From: Artemia franciscana
Taxonomy: Eukaryota; Arthropoda; Branchiopoda; Anostraca; Artemiidae
Direction: 5' to 3'
DNA length: 64,000 bases
Assembly (NCBI RefSeq): GCF_032884065.1
Contig: NC_088881.1
Span: 2,476,001 to 2,540,000 of the forward strand
In this document: piece by piece, positions 59,405-64,000 of the stretch
Layout of the letters: every line of letters begins with the position of its first letter
Position numbering within the stretch: the first letter of the stretch is position 1
Notes under the pieces: model-generated
The model's input: the letters and a program-made list of their open reading frames with translations, nothing else
The model's database searches: none
What the model was told of the DNA's origin: nothing
Made by a program: the position numbers and the translations under genes

Positions 59405-60710
59405 ATCTACAAAAATGTGGAATTTTTTGCCAGAAGACAAATCACGGATGCTTGTTTATTTGTTGTTGTTTTTTTTTCTCAGGGGTGATCGTATCGCCTC
59501 AGTGGTCCTAGAATATCGCAAAAGGGCTCATTTTAACGGAAATTAAAAGTTTTAGTGCCCGTTTTAAGTTACCAAAAAAACTGAATGGCTCCTAGGCCCC
59601 CTCACGCTCATTTTTTCCCCAAAGTCACCGGATAAAATTTCTGAGATAGCCATTTTATTCACCATAGTCGAAAAACCTCATATCTATGTCTTTGGGGGCG
59701 GCTTACTCCCCAGCAGTCCCCACGTTTTCAGGGGGATTTTTTCGGTATTGGTGGGACAGTTGAGGGGGGGGGGGAAGGTTACGTGGGAGGTTCTTTCCGT
59801 AGAGAAACTTTTCATGGGGGAAGAGACTTTGAATGGAGGGGGCTCAGGATTTTCTAGCATTATTTAAAAATAAATATGAAAAGTTTTTTCTACTGAAAGT
59901 GAGAAGCAGCATTAAAACTTAAAACGAACAGAAATTATTACGCATATGAGCGGTTTACCTCCTCGTAATACCTCGCTCTATACGCTAAAGTATTTTTAGC
60001 AATTTCAACTATTTATTCTACGGCCTTGGTGATTCAGGGGTCATTCTTAAGGAATTGGGACAAAATTTAAGCTGTAATGTAAGGAGCGAGGTATCGACGA
60101 GGGGTGAGCCCCCTCGTATACGCAGTGAAAACATACGAATATAGAAGTTCGCTAGGTAATCTAATTGGTAAGTTACGTATATTTTTTACTTATGAAAACG
60201 TTCGTAAAAAAGCATAAGTTATAGTTGCCTTTCTAAGTAATCAAAAATTGTAGGACAACTAGGCCTCCTCCCTCGCTCCTTTTTTCTGAAAATCTTCCGA
60301 TTAAAACTATGAAAAATCCATTTAGCCCCAAAAAATTAATATGCAAATTTCGTATTAATTATTTATGTGCGGAGAGCCAAGATCAAAACATGCATTAATT
60401 CAAAAATGTCCAGAAATTAAACAAAAAAAAACAACTTTTTTTAAATGAAAGTAAGGAGCGACATTAAAACTTAAAACGAACATAATTACTCCGTATATGA
60501 AAGGGGCTTTTCCTCCTCAACGCCCCACTCTATACGCTAAAGTTTTTTACAGTTTTGAAATGTAGAGTTAAGAGAAAGAGTCAAACTTTAGCGCAAAGAG
60601 CAGGGCATTGAAGAGGAAAAGTCCCTTTCATATATGGAGTAATTATGTTCGTTTTAAGTTTTAATGTCGCTCCTTACTTTCATTTAAAAAAAGTTGTTTT
60701 TTTTGTTTAA
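59405..60710 (+). mobile_element. R1 repeat, copy j (5'-truncated)
   Basis: It begins inside the R1 5' module (ATCTACAAAAATGTGGAATTTT) and runs to TTTGTTTAA. The 3' palindrome has an unusual arm pair (CTTTTCCTCCTC and GAGGAAAAG) that differs from the other copies in both arms. Its right flank (TCACCGAGTAG) is repeat D. Confidence 0.88.
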
Positions 60711-61215
60711 TCACCGAGTAGATACTGAAATACATAAACAAACTGGTTCTACTAAAGCCAAGAACTTAAGTGCGGTGGCTATAAGACATAAATATCAGAA
60801 TTTCTATTACATTTTTTTTTCTGTATCCTTCTATACATCCTTACAATCGTTTTTCCGTAAAGAAATGCTAATATTCATTTTAGCATCTTTAGCTTCATTT
60901 CTAAATTCTATCTAATTGAACAATGCATTTTTCGGTATTTCTGTAATATACGCCTTACCTAATGTTCTTCCCATATATTTCTCTGACACTCAATCCTAAT
61001 GAAATGTATCAAAGTAAGATAAAAATATAATACTTTAGACATATATTTGGGCTATATATTTGGATATTTGTGGGGTGGGTTGAAGTATAGCGGGTCAGCA
61101 TACATAATGTGTTAGGTACAATTATTCTATATATTACGGAATAAATATTGTTTTCTAACTTCACATTGTCCAAATGCCTTACCCCACCGAACTCTAATAT
61201 GCAGATGTATAACCC
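60711..61215 (-). repeat. Repeat D, copy 2
   Basis: 60711-60770 matches the reverse complement of 62565-62620, and 60930-61215 matches the reverse complement of 62335-62545. About 160 bp between these parts is extra. It includes a tail-like block (CTTACAATCGTTTTTCCGTAAA) that recurs at 61628-61730. Confidence 0.6.
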
Positions 61216-61522
61216 AAATTATATTTTCCGTCTATTCTGTCATTTCTCTTAGTCTTGTGTCACGCTAAGATGAAAGAGACTAACGAAAAAAAAAAACCCA
61301 CCAGTTCTATAATACGTCGATGAATGAACAACTTGAGCGGTAGGGTGTTTATCATACAAGTATCCATTCTTCTCAATGTTTTTTTTTTTTACCCTAGATG
61401 GTGTACCCATTCAGAATAAGAAATAACTTCATCTGAATTTGAAACACAAATTATCAAAAAAAAAAATTATCAAACGATGATCAAGTGATCAACTAATGAT
61501 GAAGCCGATATATCCTTATATG

Positions 61523-61629
<107 letters not shown>

Positions 61630-62094
61630 TTACAATCATTTTTCTGTAAAAAATGAATAGTTTTCAGTGTAGTACCCTTAGCTCCATATTCTAAATTACC
61701 TCTTAATGAACATTACATTTTTCTTATATGTTTTGTTCACCCTAGACGGTAAACTAATTCAGAAAAGCAGTAATTTCATCTGAATTAGCTACAAAAAACC
61801 ATCACACGACGATCAAGTCATCAACTAATGATGAAGCCGACATTTTATTTGTTCAAACGATGATAAAGTTATCAATTAATTGCGAATTCACTTTTTATTT
61901 GTTTCATCTTTAACTCATGTTGGAGTAGCAACAAACGTTATGTTCGTAATGATTGCTGTTGCAATTTGGTAAAAAGTTTCTACTGACATTGCGAATAATA
62001 ATAAAAAAAAAAAAAAAAAACTGGAGTAGCTGTTCTATGCTTCATTTAATTGTTTGTGCCTCGTAGCTTTAAACTAAAGAAGAAAAACAGGTTC

Positions 62095-62345
62095 TTTGAC
62101 TAAAAGTAAGGAACAACATTTAAACTTGAGACGAACAGAAACTGTCACGTATATTAGGGGGGTTACCCCTCTTCAACACCTCAATCTAGTTATTCAAGAT
62201 TGACTCCTGAAACACAAGGGCCGTTCAATTAAAATAATAGAACTTTTTAAAGTTATAAAAAAACTTTACTGTAAAGATCGAGGTATCAAGTAGGGGAAAA
62301 TTCCCCTCATATGCGCAATAATTTCTATTTGTTTTAAGTTCAATA
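62095..62345 (-). mobile_element. Degenerate R1 3'-module fragment
   Basis: It reads in R1 reverse order: GACTAAAAGTAAGGAACAACAT, GACGAACAGAAACTGTCACG, GGGGTTACCCCTC and GATCGAGGTATC. It is strongly diverged and has no clear ends. Confidence 0.5.
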
Positions 62346-62361
62346 GACGGAAAAATAATTT

Positions 62362-62981
62362 GGGCTATACATTTGCATATTAGGAGTGGATGGGGGTAAG
62401 GCATTTAGGCAGTGTGAAGTTAGAAAACAATATTTATTCCATAATATGCAGAATAATTGTGCCTAACACATTATGTATGCAGACCCGCTATACTTCAACC
62501 CACCCCACAAATGTGCAAATATATAGCCCAAATTTGTTTCTAAAGTATTCAAGTTCCCCACTCAAGTTTTTGGCTTTAGTAGAACCAGTTTGTTTTTGTA
62601 TTTCAGTTTCTACTCGGTGATAGTCAGCTTTGCGCGAGAGAAATAAACTACAATGTACATATATTAATTGGATGTTTTATATATAGAGTTGGTATTTTGG
62701 TTAGGTTAGGTTAGAAACCATTGCCCTTCCTAATGTTCTTCTAATCTGTTTCTATGGCACTCAATCCTAATGAAACATAACATAGTAAGATAAAAATATT
62801 ATACTTAATATTATACTCGCGAATATATATTTTCGCGAATTAGGGGAGTGGGGAAAAGTATAGTGGGTCTGTATGCCTGATGAGTTAGGTAAAATTATTC
62901 TGCGTTAGAAGAATGTTTTTCTAACTTCAATCTGTGTAAATACTTTACTCCCCCCCTCCCCTAATATACAAATATATAGCC
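62362..62981. repeat. Repeat D, copy 3: palindromic element
   Basis: The left end GGGCTATACATTTGCATATT and the right end (ATATACAAATATATAGCC) are inverted copies. The outer ~165 bp on each side (62362-62530 and 62815-62981) pair as long arms around a unique centre. The centre contains CTCGGTGATAGTCAGC, uninterrupted here. TTAGG occurs three times in a row near 62700. The structure suggests a foldback-type or MITE-like element, and no protein is encoded. Confidence 0.65.
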
Positions 62982-62999
62982 ACTAATAATACTACCATT

Positions 63000-64000
63000 A
63001 CTACTTCTAATAATACTCACCGCAGCACGAAGCCACCTGAGGCCAGCACAGCCACGCATAATTCTCCTCCATTCCAATCTGTTCAAAGCCTCCCTCTATA
63101 CAGCCTCCAAAGAAGTTCCCATGTCTCTTAAATCTTTCTTTATGACATCTTCCCACCCCAGATAAGGAGGACCCGCTTCCCGTTTAGCCCTAAACGGTTG
63201 GCAAAAAACGACAATCTTTGGCAATCTGTTATCCTTCATCCACAGAACGTGCCCTAACCATCTCAACCTTTCTTTCATTATAGCCCTAAAAACCGAAATT
63301 GAATTCATTTTTATTACAGCCTACTGTTTGAAATACAGTCAGTTAGCCTGGTACCCAAAACAATCCTAAGGCAAATTTTCTGGAAAACATCTAGTAAGTA
63401 ATCATTTCGCTTTTCAGAACGTTCAATCTTCGAAAACATCTAGTAAATCTTCATCCGCTTTTCGGAGTGCCCATGCTTCAGAGCCATATTTGACCACTGT
63501 CATCACTGTACCTTCCAGTATTCTAATTTTGGTTTGCAGTCTTATCTTCCCATTTTTCCGAATTTTTTTTTTATTGAGAAAGAAAAACCTGAGCCTTGGC
63601 TATTGTACTTTTAACATCTTCACTGCTCCCACCGTCTTTACTAATAATACTACTAATGTGAATGAAGCTGCCCACCTGATCAGTCTTTTCGTTACCCTAC
63701 GTCACCTCTTCATCAACACTTATTCCTAGCCTTAGTGACTTAATCCTCTTAACATAGATTTTCATTCTAGCACTTGCACATGTTCTAGCACCCTGAACTG
63801 TCAGGTCACCCTGACAAATCCAACTGTCACCCTGAACTGTCAAAACCTCTAAATGTTCATTCAAATTACTCAGGCATTCATCTAGTTAATCTAAGTCAAG
63901 GAAAGTTATTCCTCCCCATTTGGTTCCACGACCTCTCATTGCCTCTCCTGTGCCCCTTCAGGCTAAATTCGTCGAAATGATCCAGATAAACGGGGATACA
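63000..64000 (-). pseudogene. Second RTE-like family, RT fragment copy 2 (runs off the window)
   Basis: The minus strand matches the 51394-52545 family: RIKSLRLGIS-like and QVGSF pieces near 63620-63740, then FRAIMKERLRWLGHVLWMKD, NRLPKIVVF and YLGWEDVIKKDLRDMG (63308-63096). It keeps a decayed version of the region around the YADD motif (about 63850-63920) that copy 1 has lost. Many stops and shifts make it non-functional. Confidence 0.72.

Noticed and set aside
62698-62716. TTAGG-type repeats (also near 50890 and 52830) as interstitial telomere sequence
   Set aside because: Only about three units are present each time, and at least two of the sites are homologous parts of repeat D, so common descent explains them.

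Overview
This 64 kb window is from an AT-rich eukaryotic genome, almost certainly an arthropod, and it is dominated by transposable elements. It holds spliced coding sequence, very long (TA)n arrays, Helitrons, Penelope-like elements, CR1/Jockey-like and RTE-like non-LTR retrotransposons, a Polinton remnant and a tRNA-derived SINE. The repeats remind me of a branchiopod crustacean such as Artemia. That is an impression from memory and has not been checked. There are no bacterial-type operons, rRNA genes or CRISPR arrays.

Layout. 1-2.94 kb: two exons of a eukaryotic RNA-dependent RNA polymerase (the family that amplifies small RNAs), joined by a phase-0 intron. The second exon carries the catalytic DLDGD motif and runs into a (TA)n array. 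This is the only host gene I can recognise. 3.3-17 kb: copies of a ~1.75 kb repeat that I call R1, a split non-LTR ORF1, and Penelope-like fragments. 17-23.4 kb: a tandem repeat broken by TA arrays and three Helitron copies. 25-29.2 kb: two opposed Penelope-like copies, one split by R1. 32-33.2 kb: a decayed Polinton fragment. 34-43 kb: mostly unrecognised DNA with old repeats. 43.3-52.5 kb: R1 copies (one holding a SINE), a CR1/Jockey-like ORF2 interrupted by an RTE-like element, and a second RTE-like fragment. 52.6-64 kb: palindromic repeat D, two R1 copies enclosing 4.7 kb with a ~285 bp tandem array, and another RTE-like fragment.

The main result is R1. At least ten copies or fragments can be traced. 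Its borders can be fixed because two copies sit inside Penelope-like sequence; for one of them an uninterrupted copy lies in the same window. R1 runs CAAACAGTTCG...TTTAA, lands beside a T, and makes no target duplication. It has a 5' hairpin, a 12 bp asymmetric inverted repeat and a ~280 bp 3' palindrome whose two arms change together from copy to copy. These traits fit a non-autonomous rolling-circle element of the Helentron/HINE type. One 7.8 kb block (52930-60710) may be a composite that starts at one R1 5' end and stops at another R1 3' end.

Limits: all boundaries and homologies were judged by eye, and no identities were computed. Most open frames inside repeats are chance frames and are not listed.
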